In this document: positions 22,155 through 28,430 of the stretch, piece after piece
How the letters are laid out: every line of letters starts with the position of its first letter
Position numbering within the stretch: position 1 is the first letter of the stretch
Origin: a virus
Strand: one strand, 5' to 3'
IMG/VR virus record: IMGVR_UViG_3300032296_003307
Coordinates: 186,001 to 250,000 of that record
Length of the DNA stretch: 64,000 bases
Made by a program: the position numbers and the translations under genes
Notes under the pieces: model-generated
Told to the model about the DNA's origin: nothing
The model's database searches: none
Seen by the model: the letters and a program-made list of their open reading frames with translations, nothing else

Positions 22155-22226
22155 GGCCCCTTCGTCTATCGGCTAGGACATATCCCTTTCACGGATAAAA
22201 GACGGGTTCGATTCCCGTAGGGGCTA
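22155..22226 (+). tRNA. tRNA-Glu (TTC)
   Basis: Acceptor GGCCCCT/AGGGGCT, loop CTTTCAC, T-arm ACGGG-TTCGATT-CCCGT. Confidence 0.95.
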
Positions 22227-22232
22227 CAAAAC

Positions 22233-22367
22233 ATCTCCGTAACTGTTAAAACGGTGAGTGGGTAAATGATGGTTGATTGGTCTGACACTACTTATACTAG
22301 TTTGTAGAGAAAAGTCAGAGCACTAAACAAGTAATTTACAAGATGGGTTCGATTCCCATCGGAGATT
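22233..22367 (+). ncRNA. Expanded tRNA-like RNA (135 nt) with anticodon-like tip TAT
   Basis: Acceptor ATCTCCG/CGGAGAT, D-stem ACTG/CGGT and T-arm ATGGG-TTCGATT-CCCAT are intact. The anticodon arm is replaced by a long helix stack: GTAAAT/ATTTAC, TCTGAC/GTCAGA, then ACTA-CTTATAC-TAGT. The tip loop CTTATAC is identical to that of tRNA-Ile(TAT) at 26228. Confidence 0.6.
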
Positions 22368-22373
22368 CAAAAT

Positions 22374-22447
22374 GCCACCATAGCTTTAATTGGTAGAGCA
22401 CCTGACTTGTAATCAGGGGGTTGGCGGTTCGAATCCGTCTGGTGGCT
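22374..22447 (+). tRNA. tRNA-Thr (TGT)
   Basis: Acceptor GCCACCA/TGGTGGC, loop CTTGTAA, T-arm GGCGG-TTCGAAT-CCGTC. Confidence 0.94.
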
Positions 22448-22452
22448 CAAAC

Positions 22453-22494
22453 TCAAGGAGTAATTAACCTTGAACTGTCAGGTTCGAAACTGAC
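22453..22494 (+). ncRNA. Double hairpin with T-arm-like second stem
   Basis: TCAAGG/CCTTGA hairpin, then GTCAG-GTTCGAAA-CTGAC, which has a TTCGAA loop like a tRNA T-arm. Immediately followed by the next tRNA-like element. May be a remnant of a tRNA 3' half. Confidence 0.4.
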
Positions 22495-22496
22495 GA

Positions 22497-22588
22497 TTGA
22501 TTATGGTGTAATAGGGCACACTGGCCTTAGTTGCTTCTTAACAGAAGTGGACGGGGCTGGGGATTGGGTTCGATTCCCTTTAATCAGC
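22497..22588 (+). ncRNA. tRNA-like RNA (92 nt) with expanded anticodon loop
   Basis: Acceptor TTGATTA/TAATCAG, D-arm GTGT...GCAC, T-arm GGG-TTCGATT-CCC. The anticodon-position stem CTGGC/GCTGG encloses ~30 nt containing a CTTCT/AGAAG hairpin. No normal anticodon. Confidence 0.55.
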
Positions 22589-22589
22589 A

Positions 22590-23121
22590 AATGACCCCAC
22601 AATTAACAGTAGTACTCGACTGTTATGGTGTGTGAACCCGACTTGAAGTCTTCGGGGCTATGGGGGATAGATACACTTGACGTGAAATTTGTATAACCTC
22701 TTATAAACGGGGTTAACCGACATGGGGAAGTTCAGTCGGGTACATCGGGAACAAGTATGACTGAGTCCCCCATTATGGATTAAGGGGGTTAGGGGCTTTA
22801 ATTAGTCGTAATACAATCCACAAGTTGTAGAAACACTGGACAATTCTACAATATACACTCTTCTTCCGAGTGAGACCAGACACGTAACTATGTGGTAGGG
22901 TGAAGATGTCCTGAGGGTAATATCGTTGTTAATTGTAAGGCTTATGGTCCGAAAGGATAAGTTGAAACCCAAAGGCACAACGGTATGATAGTACAGACCT
23001 ACCTTGGATGGTTACTATGTTCTGACGAATCTTGGAAATATAGGTAGGGATATTAATTCGCCAACTATTAAAACTTAAAGGTGTTCCTATAATGGCGTAG
23101 GGATGATTCAACACCTTTTTT
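22590..23121 (+). ncRNA. Large ornate structured RNA (~530 nt) with its own terminator
   Basis: No ORF over 60 codons fits, yet it is rich in long-range helices: CACA/TGTG around AACAGT/ACTGTT; ATGGGGGA/TCCCCCAT; CCGAC/GTCGG; TTGTAGAA/TTCTACAA; CACTC/GAGTG; CTTA/TAAG capped by TCC-GAAA-GGA; CCTACC/GGTAGG. It ends in a terminator AAAGGTGTT/AACACCTTT plus T6 (23077-23121). Size and place among phage tRNAs resemble the GOLLD and ROOL ornate RNAs; family membership is not shown. Confidence 0.55.
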
Positions 23122-23125
23122 ACAT

Positions 23126-23200
23126 CGCGGGATGGACTGGAGATGGTACCAGCTGAGTCTCATAAGCTCAATCACGGGGGTTCGAATCCCTCTCCCGCTA
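23126..23200 (+). tRNA. tRNA with CAT anticodon (elongator Met or Ile2)
   Basis: Loop CTCATAA on stem TGAGT/GCTCA, T-arm GGGGG-TTCGAAT-CCCTC, acceptor CGCGGGA/TCCCGCT with a C1-U72 mismatch. CCA encoded (23201-23203). Confidence 0.9.
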
Positions 23201-23206
23201 CCAAAT

Positions 23207-23277
23207 CGTGGATTGGTGTAATGGTAACATATTGGGCTCATAACCCAAAGTTCCGAGTTCGAGTCTCGGGTCCGCAA
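23207..23277 (+). tRNA. Initiator tRNA-fMet (CAT)
   Basis: C1-A72 mismatch (CGTGGAT/GTCCGCA) and three G-C pairs in the anticodon stem (TTGGG-CTCATAA-CCCAA), the two hallmarks of bacterial initiator tRNA. Confidence 0.85.
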
Positions 23278-23283
23278 CTAAAT

Positions 23284-23319
23284 GCCGGAGGACTCCCATG
23301 ATAGTCCCATGGGTCCGGC
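23284..23319 (+). ncRNA. Mini hairpin element (36 nt)
   Basis: GCCGG/CCGGC enclosing CCCATG-ATAGTCC-CATGGG. An alternative GGACT/AGTCC pairing is possible, so it could switch. Confidence 0.4.
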
Positions 23320-23324
23320 TCCAT

Positions 23325-23396
23325 GCGGGTGTCGTATAAAGGCTATTACTTCAGCCTTCCAAGCTGAAGATGGGAGTTCGATTCTCCCCACCCGCT
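23325..23396 (+). tRNA. tRNA-Gly (TCC)
   Basis: Acceptor GCGGGTG/CACCCGC, loop CTTCCAA, T-arm GGGAG-TTCGATT-CTCCC. Confidence 0.95.
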
Positions 23397-23401
23397 CAAA
23401 A

Positions 23402-23474
23402 GCGAGAGTGGCTCAGTTGGTAGAGCATGACCTTGCCAAGGTCAGGGTCGCCAGTTCGAACCTGGTCTCTCGCT
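23402..23474 (+). tRNA. tRNA-Gly (GCC)
   Basis: Acceptor GCGAGAG/CTCTCGC, loop TTGCCAA, T-arm CCAG-TTCGAAC-CTGG. Confidence 0.95.
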
Positions 23475-23477
23475 CGA

Positions 23478-23539
23478 ATGTGAATCTTAAAAAGGGCACT
23501 TCCGTCTCGTTGAGCGGCACGCTGAGCCCGGATTCACAT
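23478..23539 (+). ncRNA. Structured RNA element (62 nt)
   Basis: 9-bp closing stem ATGTGAATC/GATTCACAT, inner GGGC/GCCC, and a CCGTCTC-GTT-GAGCGG hairpin. Confidence 0.45.
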
Positions 23540-23543
23540 ATCA

Positions 23544-23617
23544 CGGTCTCATAGTTAATCGGCTATAATATCGCCCTGTCACGGCGAAGTGCCGGGTTCG
23601 ATTCCCGGTGGGACCGC
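23544..23617 (+). tRNA. tRNA-Asp (GTC)
   Basis: Acceptor CGGTCTC/GGGACCG, loop CTGTCAC, T-arm CCGGG-TTCGATT-CCCGG. Confidence 0.95.
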
Positions 23618-23620
23618 AAA

Positions 23621-23659
23621 ATTCAGTCAGGGTCGAGCCACGTTGTGCCACGACTGAAT
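23621..23659 (+). ncRNA. Mini hairpin element (39 nt)
   Basis: 8-bp closing stem ATTCAGTC/GACTGAAT directly after the tRNA-Asp CAAA trailer. Confidence 0.4.
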
Positions 23660-23663
23660 GATA

Positions 23664-23703
23664 GGTAAGGAAGGACAAGAGGTGGCCGTGACTACTCCTT
23701 ACC
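23664..23703 (+). ncRNA. Mini hairpin element (40 nt)
   Basis: 8-bp closing stem GGTAAGGA/TCCTTACC, no T tail. Separated by 4 nt from the previous one. Confidence 0.4.
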
Positions 23704-23725
23704 GTTAATTTATGTATTTATTGGT

Positions 23726-23812
23726 ATGTTTAAACGACTACTAAAATACTTGGAATCAATAGAACAACACAGAATGAACGCCATTATTTTTGGTGGAAAA
23801 GGGTTGTTGTAG
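23726..23812 (+). CDS. Small protein (28 aa)
   Basis: MFKRLLKYLESIEQHRMNAI then IFGGKGLL. Support is weak: TATTTATT lies 3 nt upstream of the ATG, as at late genes, and the ORF fills the gap before tRNA-Ala. Confidence 0.35.
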   Translation: MFKRLLKYLESIEQHRMNAIIFGGKGLL

Positions 23813-23814
23813 TT

Positions 23815-23888
23815 GGGCTGTTAGCTCAGATGGCTAGAGCACCTGCCTTGCACGCAGGGGGTCGAGAGTTCGAGTCTCTCACGGTCCA
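23815..23888 (+). tRNA. tRNA-Ala (TGC)
   Basis: Acceptor GGGCTGT/ACGGTCC, loop CTTGCAC, T-arm GAGAG-TTCGAGT-CTCTC. Confidence 0.95.
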
Positions 23889-23891
23889 CAA

Positions 23892-23968
23892 GATGAGTTT
23901 CCCTACACCTTTGGGTTAGTAACTAGTTAAAGGGGGACAAAAGTGGTATACAAGTCCACGACTCATCC
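23892..23968 (+). ncRNA. tRNA-sized RNA lacking a T-loop (77 nt)
   Basis: Closing stem GATGAGT/ACTCATC exactly like an acceptor. CCTTT/AAAGG and, in the T-arm place, GTGG-TATACAAGT-CCAC without TTCGA. Likely a tRNA mimic or decayed tRNA. Confidence 0.45.
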
Positions 23969-23972
23969 ACTT

Positions 23973-24049
23973 CGGGATGTTGGGGAGCCCGGTCACCCCG
24001 CCTGCTTTGGGAGCAGGAGAACTCGCAGGTTCGAATCCTGCCATCCCGA
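23973..24049 (+). tRNA. tRNA-Pro (TGG)
   Basis: Acceptor CGGGATG/CATCCCG, loop TTTGGGA, T-arm GCAGG-TTCGAAT-CCTGC. Confidence 0.95.
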
Positions 24050-24081
24050 CAAAATTTTTTCAATATGTCAAAAACTTTTCT

Positions 24082-24089
24082 TATCTTTG
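24082..24089 (+). promoter_or_regulatory. Early-type promoter box TATCTTTG
   Basis: Ends 4 nt before the ATG at 24094. Confidence 0.65.
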
Positions 24090-24093
24090 TAAT

Positions 24094-24402
24094 ATGAAAC
24101 AAAAAATTAATAAACTCGGTGCTTTGGTATCTGTAATGATATGGTTTGTTCTTATAACCATCTTAGGTATCTTTTTGACTTCTTGTGGTAAGCCAAAGAA
24201 CAGGATTGAAAAAGGTGATATTGTTCAGAAGTGTCAGATTGATTCTATTAATGTTTTACCACAGCATTCAACAATCGAACCTGACAGGAAGTGTGAATAT
24301 TTTACAAGTTGTGGAAGTAGAATTGTGTCACATGAAGGCGCTTTCAGGGTTGGTGATACTGTGACTTACGTATATAAGAAATCTAATAGTCAGAAAAACT
24401 GA
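24094..24402 (+). CDS. Lipoprotein, function unknown
   Basis: 102 residues. N-terminal hydrophobic segment (VSVMIWFVLITILGIFL) ends in lipobox LTSC, so it is a predicted lipoprotein. The mature part has three more Cys (KCQ, KCEYFTSCG). Could alter the host envelope or block superinfection (guess). Its 3' end overlaps the convergent gene by 20 nt. Longer in-frame extension through tRNA-Pro is rejected. Confidence 0.7.
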   Translation: MKQKINKLGALVSVMIWFVLITILGIFLTSCGKPKNRIEKGDIVQKCQIDSINVLPQHSTIEPDRKCEYFTSCGSRIVSHEGAFRVGDTVTYVYKKSNSQKN

Positions 24403-25039
24403 TTAACTTTTTTATACGGTTCATAGATTCTGTCATACCGTCTTGGTAATCATATTTTCCAACATAAACGTCAGGATATTGTACGGTAATTGGATATTTT
24501 TTGCCGATTCTTTCCATAATATCATCCTGAATCGCTTCAGGACTATTCTCACTTAAATCGTCAAGTTCTGATTGAAACATACTTACTTTTTCTTCAAATT
24601 CAAAATCACCAAATTCTAAATTTGGGTAATATTTTTCAACCACTTCATCCATTTTATTTGTATTTAAATCTCCAATAGTAACTACCGTTCCGTCGGCCAT
24701 TTTTACAGTGCTGTTTGGATAAATTAAAACAGAATCTAATTCTAAATCGTACGAAATTAAAATAGATGAAGTACGTATTGGTTCAATAGCATAATTCGTA
24801 ACTTTATAAATTAATTTGGCGTAAGGGGTTTCTACAATTCCGGGGTTTTCAATTACCTCAGAAATAAGTTTAAAATAGTTTTTTTCACCACCGTAATATT
24901 CAACAATATAAGGTAAAAAATCTTCCAAGCCCCAACTTTCTTTCCCTATAAATCTTGAAACTTGATTTAAATTATATACATCAACACCTCTGGCATCCCA
25001 AAGTTTAAATAGTACTTTTTTTTCTTGGTCTGTTAACAT
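24383..25039 (-). CDS. Predicted virion protein with C-terminal RIKKLI tag (paralogue of 25041-25823)
   Basis: 218 residues. LTDQEKKVLFKLWDARGVDVYNL and YYGG align with the adjacent upstream gene. The C-terminus ESMNRIKKLISFSDY matches the neighbour's ESVIRIKNLISFSDY, a terminus far better conserved than the rest. The same E-x-x-x-R-(I/V)-(K/R)-x-L-(M/I) motif occurs at other termini in the window. Probably a packaging tag; body function unknown. Confidence 0.65.
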   Translation of the reverse strand: MLTDQEKKVLFKLWDARGVDVYNLNQVSRFIGKESWGLEDFLPYIVEYYGGEKNYFKLISEVIENPGIVETPYAKLIYKVTNYAIEPIRTSSILISYDLELDSVLIYPNSTVKMADGTVVTIGDLNTNKMDEVVEKYYPNLEFGDFEFEEKVSMFQSELDDLSENSPEAIQDDIMERIGKKYPITVQYPDVYVGKYDYQDGMTESMNRIKKLISFSDY

Positions 25040-25040
25040 A

Positions 25041-25823
25041 TTAATAATCTGAAAAAGATATTAAATTTTTTATTCTAATTACTGACTCGTTCAGATTTCC
25101 CAAATCAAAATCAACAATTTCAACTTTTGGTATATTTGGTTTTGGTGTAGGTGATGTTTGAACAAAAAATTTTTCTCGGGCAATTTTATTTAAGTAATCA
25201 CTGGCGTTTTCTTTAATAGTTTCAATTAGTTCCTTAAAATCTCCGTATATTTCTTTTTGATATTGTATATATTCTTCGCTACCAACTTCAATTTGAGGTA
25301 AATATTTTTCCATAAGTTGTTTGATTCCTAAATTTTTGATTTCCAAAACAGGAATATATGTTGTTTCCCTGTTAAGGGTTGTGAACTTAAGAGTTGAACT
25401 TGGATGTAAATAAATTTTTTTCAAATACATTTTTGTGTTTTTAGGAACGCCATTATCATAGTAGGTTTGTACTAATTGTATGTCACCTAATTTTAAAAAA
25501 ATGGTACCCATTGGGTTAATTAACGAACGGTCTTTTTTTGTTTCCTTTTTATAGACACCAAACTCCTGTAATATTTTTTCTTTGTATTTTTCTAATCCGC
25601 CGTAGTAATCAAAAAATAAATCGGTATAATATTCAGGTTGTAATTTATCTTTTGTGTAATAACCCACAAAACGTAAATCGCTTTCTAACCTATTTGGGTC
25701 AAAACCTTTTTTATTCCAAATAATGGATAGGATTTTTTTCTGATTTGGTGTTAATCTAGGTTCTCTTAAACCAAAAATTTTTTTTAGGTCAAATTCGTTA
25801 ATTAGAGAAATTTTATTACCCAT
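25041..25823 (-). CDS. Predicted virion protein with C-terminal RIKNLI tag
   Basis: 260 residues, paralogue of the next gene downstream (LTPNQKKILSIIWNKKGFDPNRL, FDYYGG) and only 1 nt from it: a tandem duplication. AATATTTATAAAATC precedes the ATG on the minus strand. C-terminus RIKNLISFSDY. No catalytic motif seen. Confidence 0.65.
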   Translation of the reverse strand: MGNKISLINEFDLKKIFGLREPRLTPNQKKILSIIWNKKGFDPNRLESDLRFVGYYTKDKLQPEYYTDLFFDYYGGLEKYKEKILQEFGVYKKETKKDRSLINPMGTIFLKLGDIQLVQTYYDNGVPKNTKMYLKKIYLHPSSTLKFTTLNRETTYIPVLEIKNLGIKQLMEKYLPQIEVGSEEYIQYQKEIYGDFKELIETIKENASDYLNKIAREKFFVQTSPTPKPNIPKVEIVDFDLGNLNESVIRIKNLISFSDY

Positions 25824-25888
25824 GATTTTATAAATATTTGTTTTTTTAATTAAACTGATATATATTTGTAAGGTAATGTAATAAAGAT

Positions 25889-26017
25889 ATGGGAAAGTTC
25901 AGTTATGATGACTTTAACGAGGAAGAACAACCACGTAAAGGGTCAAGAAACGACAAAAAAGAGAGCAAGAAACCTAAACTTACAGACAAAACAAAAAAAC
26001 CTAAAAAACCGAAATAA
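25889..26017 (+). CDS. Small Lys-rich protein (42 aa)
   Basis: MGKFSYDDFNEEEQPRKGSR then a Lys/Pro tail (TDKTKKPKKPK). Disordered and basic. A TATATTTG box lies upstream near 25861. The next gene starts 2 nt later. Confidence 0.5.
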   Translation: MGKFSYDDFNEEEQPRKGSRNDKKESKKPKLTDKTKKPKKPK

Positions 26018-26019
26018 CA

Positions 26020-26220
26020 ATGTCAAACAAAGAAAAAAAACCAATTAATGCGGAAAATCTACAGAAGATTTCAAACGGAAATGAAATCCACATTAATATT
26101 GGAAAAAAATTCTTTGATATGGGTGATGTTGAGGTCATAGAAATACAAAGACCCAAAGAACCCGTCTACGGTGAAGATGAGTGGGATAATATACACGGAG
26201 ATATAGTACACTTCACCTAA
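26020..26220 (+). CDS. Small protein (66 aa), unknown
   Basis: Charged, with IHINIGKKFFDMGDVEVIEI as probable strands. Cotranscribed with the Lys-rich ORF and followed 7 nt later by tRNA-Ile. No family recognised. Confidence 0.6.
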   Translation: MSNKEKKPINAENLQKISNGNEIHINIGKKFFDMGDVEVIEIQRPKEPVYGEDEWDNIHGDIVHFT

Positions 26221-26227
26221 TCAATAT

Positions 26228-26301
26228 AGACGGGTGGCGCAATAGGTTAGCGCAGGATTCTTATACAATCAAGGTTACGGGTTCAAGTCCCGTCTCGTCT
26301 A
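26228..26301 (+). tRNA. tRNA-Ile (TAT)
   Basis: Acceptor AGACGGG/CTCGTCT, loop CTTATAC, T-arm ACGGG-TTCAAGT-CCCGT. Reads AUA. Confidence 0.9.
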
Positions 26302-26305
26302 CTTC

Positions 26306-26379
26306 GGGCCTTTAGCTCAGTCGGTCAGAGCAGGACACTCATAATGTCAAGGTCGTAGGTTCGAACCCTACAAGGCCCA
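26306..26379 (+). tRNA. tRNA with CAT anticodon (Met or Ile2)
   Basis: Acceptor GGGCCTT/AAGGCCC, loop CTCATAA, T-arm GTAGG-TTCGAAC-CCTAC. Fourth CAT tRNA. Confidence 0.93.
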
Positions 26380-26430
26380 CAAATTATAATTTTATTCCTT
26401 TTTTTATTGAGTTATCCATATTTATTTATT

Positions 26431-27057
26431 ATGGATTTTACTCAGATTATTATTACCCTGTTAACTTCAATTACTTCTGTTATTGTTGCACTTATAACCG
26501 CAGGGTTTATTCGTAGAAAAGATGACAAAGCAAAGGCGGAAAAATCTAAAAAACAATTAATAGACCAAATTCAAAAAGACGAGTTGATTCACGCAACTCT
26601 AAGGGAAATAAGAAGAAAATATAACGCTGATAGAGTATTCATAACTCAGTTCCATAACGGAGGTACGTTTTATACTAATTCACCAATGCAGAAAGCGTCG
26701 GTAACATACGAAAGATGTTCAGATGGATTAAAAAGAATTGCTGACCAATTTCAGAATTATTTGGTGAGCAATCTTTCTTGGTACGCATCTAAAGTACTTA
26801 AAAACCAAGCTTTTTTTTATGACATTGATGAAGTTGTTGACGATATAATAATGAAAAGTGTTTTTAAAAATTACTCTACGTGGGCACACGCCGCGGTTCC
26901 AATAATGGATAATAATAAAAATCCCATAGCGGTACTTGCCATGGATTGGGTCATATCAGAACTACCTGTTGAGTATGTCGATGATGAAGATTTTAACGAT
27001 GAGTTTACCGAAGAATTTACAAAAGACGGAAATTCCTTAAAAACATACTTAATGTGA
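26431..27057 (+). CDS. Membrane-anchored GAF-like domain protein
   Basis: 208 residues from the ATG at 26431. TATTTATT (26419-26426) ends 4 nt upstream; the in-frame start at 26407 precedes that box. N-terminal transmembrane helix (IIITLLTSITSVIVALITAGF), a Lys-rich juxtamembrane coil, then a GAF-like fold (ADRVFITQFHNGG, AVPIMDNNKNPIAVLAMDW). This layout is common among phage membrane proteins of unknown role, perhaps holin or signalling. Confidence 0.65.
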   Translation: MDFTQIIITLLTSITSVIVALITAGFIRRKDDKAKAEKSKKQLIDQIQKDELIHATLREIRRKYNADRVFITQFHNGGTFYTNSPMQKASVTYERCSDGLKRIADQFQNYLVSNLSWYASKVLKNQAFFYDIDEVVDDIIMKSVFKNYSTWAHAAVPIMDNNKNPIAVLAMDWVISELPVEYVDDEDFNDEFTEEFTKDGNSLKTYLM

Positions 27058-27069
27058 TATTTATAATAT

Positions 27070-27699
27070 ATGTCTGACATTATTGCAGGAAATTTTCAGT
27101 GGAAGTCTAACGGAGGTCCTCGTAATCACCCATCAGGTTCTTGGAAATTATCTAATGCGTGGGATTTAGAGTCCAGAGAGGGTAATGATGTGTTTTCCGC
27201 TGTTAATGGAATGGTAACCGAAAAACAAAGTCCGTCAACACCAGGTCATCTGTATGGTACATCGATAACTATAAGAGGTGAAGGTTCCTACCCAACTATT
27301 TTTTATAGTAATTTAAGTTCTGTAAATGTTAACGTAGGGTCACAAGTTAGAGTCGGTGATAAACTAGGTGAAATTGCAAACGCGCCGGCAGGTACATCCC
27401 CTTATATACACATAGCTCTACCAATTGGAAAAGATATAACATCGATTATAAGTAACAACGGTTCTTTTGTATCTCCATCTGGTTCATCTTCAGGTGTTGA
27501 GGATGCCGCGGTCGCCGCAGGAGCCGCAGGAGCGACTGCGTTGGCTAGTGGTGATGGTAAAAAAGATAATGGAGATGGTGGAAGTTTTATGGACAAATTT
27601 TATGGTACTTTAACCAAAGGTTTATTACCCTTTGGATTAGTTACGGGTGTTGCCGGTATGAAAGAAGAGGTCGAAAGAATTAAAGAACTTATGAAATAA
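27070..27699 (+). CDS. Degenerate M23 (LytM-fold) protein with C-terminal packaging-type tag
   Basis: 209 residues. RNHPSGSWKLSNAWDLES...GNDVFSAVNGMVTEK and PAGTSPYIHIAL follow the M23 metalloendopeptidase layout. The metal ligands are changed: NAWDL in place of HxGxD, and YIHIAL in place of HxH. It is probably a non-catalytic structural or wall-binding M23 fold. Ala/Gly linker, then KEEVERIKELMK, a terminus matching other predicted packaged proteins. TATTTATA (27058-27065) ends 4 nt before the ATG. Confidence 0.7.
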   Translation: MSDIIAGNFQWKSNGGPRNHPSGSWKLSNAWDLESREGNDVFSAVNGMVTEKQSPSTPGHLYGTSITIRGEGSYPTIFYSNLSSVNVNVGSQVRVGDKLGEIANAPAGTSPYIHIALPIGKDITSIISNNGSFVSPSGSSSGVEDAAVAAGAAGATALASGDGKKDNGDGGSFMDKFYGTLTKGLLPFGLVTGVAGMKEEVERIKELMK

Positions 27700-27726
27700 A
27701 AAAACCCACTCAGAGTGGGTTTTTTT
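27698..27726 (+). terminator. Bidirectional terminator
   Basis: AAACCCACTC/GAGTGGGTTT stem with A and T flanks. Serves the rightward M23-like gene and the leftward lipoprotein. Confidence 0.85.
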
Positions 27727-27744
27727 AATGTTGTTAATTACTGA

Positions 27745-27930
27745 TTACTTTTTTGTTTCTTCTTTTTTTACTTCTTTAGTACACGTGTCTTTACAAGTAG
27801 AATCTTTCTTACAAGTATCAACACATTCTTTCTTCGTTGTTGTGTCTACAACGGCTTGTTCAGTTGAGTTCGAACATGAAACGAAAGTTAACATAGTAAT
27901 TGTTACGAATGCGATAAATAAATTTTTCAT
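27745..27930 (-). CDS. Small Cys-rich lipoprotein
   Basis: 61 residues. Signal MKNLFIAFVTITMLTFVSC ends in a lipobox; the mature part has five Cys in a Lys/Thr-rich repeat (CVDTCKKDSTCKDTCTKE). Likely anchored in the envelope. Unknown role. Confidence 0.7.
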   Translation of the reverse strand: MKNLFIAFVTITMLTFVSCSNSTEQAVVDTTTKKECVDTCKKDSTCKDTCTKEVKKEETKK

Positions 27931-28021
27931 TTTTCTTTTTATTAATTATACAAAATTAAATATATAAAAAAAAGGTAAAGTTCGCCATATTTATTGTGTA
28001 TAGTAAAAATATTTATCATTT

Positions 28022-28378
28022 ATGGAACATTTAAAAAAAATTATACACGAAAGTTTGGGACGTGTTCTCAAAGAACAAATGGCTGCCCCAATGGAGGGAC
28101 AAAAACAAGCGACGCAACAACCTCAAAAATCTATTAAACCTAAAAAAGACGAAATTAAAGTTCCTGAAAATTGTTTTGGCGGACCTAAAAAACAAGCCGG
28201 TGGTTTAGTCGCTTTAATTCAAGTATTAATGAAGGATAGTGATAGAAACGGTGAAAGAGCGGTTGAGGAAATTAAAAGATTCTCAGAAGGTAAATCTAAA
28301 CCTGACCCTAAAGAAGTGGTACAAATTTTAAACAAATACAACAAACAAAAATATTTGGGATACGCAGGTTGTTTCTAA
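28022..28378 (+). CDS. Predicted head-packaged small protein
   Basis: 118 residues. N-terminus MEHLKKIIHESLGRVLKEQ is an amphipathic helix ending in LKE|Q, the strongest example of the module. Pro/Gln/Lys linker, then a small helical domain with two Cys (ENCFGGPKKQAGG ... LGYAGCF). TATTTATC (28010-28017) ends 4 nt before the ATG. Function unknown. Confidence 0.65.
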   Translation: MEHLKKIIHESLGRVLKEQMAAPMEGQKQATQQPQKSIKPKKDEIKVPENCFGGPKKQAGGLVALIQVLMKDSDRNGERAVEEIKRFSEGKSKPDPKEVVQILNKYNKQKYLGYAGCF

Positions 28379-28400
28379 TTTAAAAAATATTAAAAAGAAA

Positions 28401-28427
28401 AGGTGGTCAATGACCACCTTTTTTTGT
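28401..28427 (-). terminator. Bidirectional terminator between 28022-28378 and the tmRNA
   Basis: AGGTGGTCA/TGACCACCT stem flanked by A and T runs, directly downstream of the tmRNA 3' end. Confidence 0.85.
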
Positions 28428-28430
28428 TTG

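Noticed and set aside
22929-23554. Short ORFs over 22929-23554
   Set aside because: Each overlaps the large RNA or canonical tRNAs in the wrong frame.
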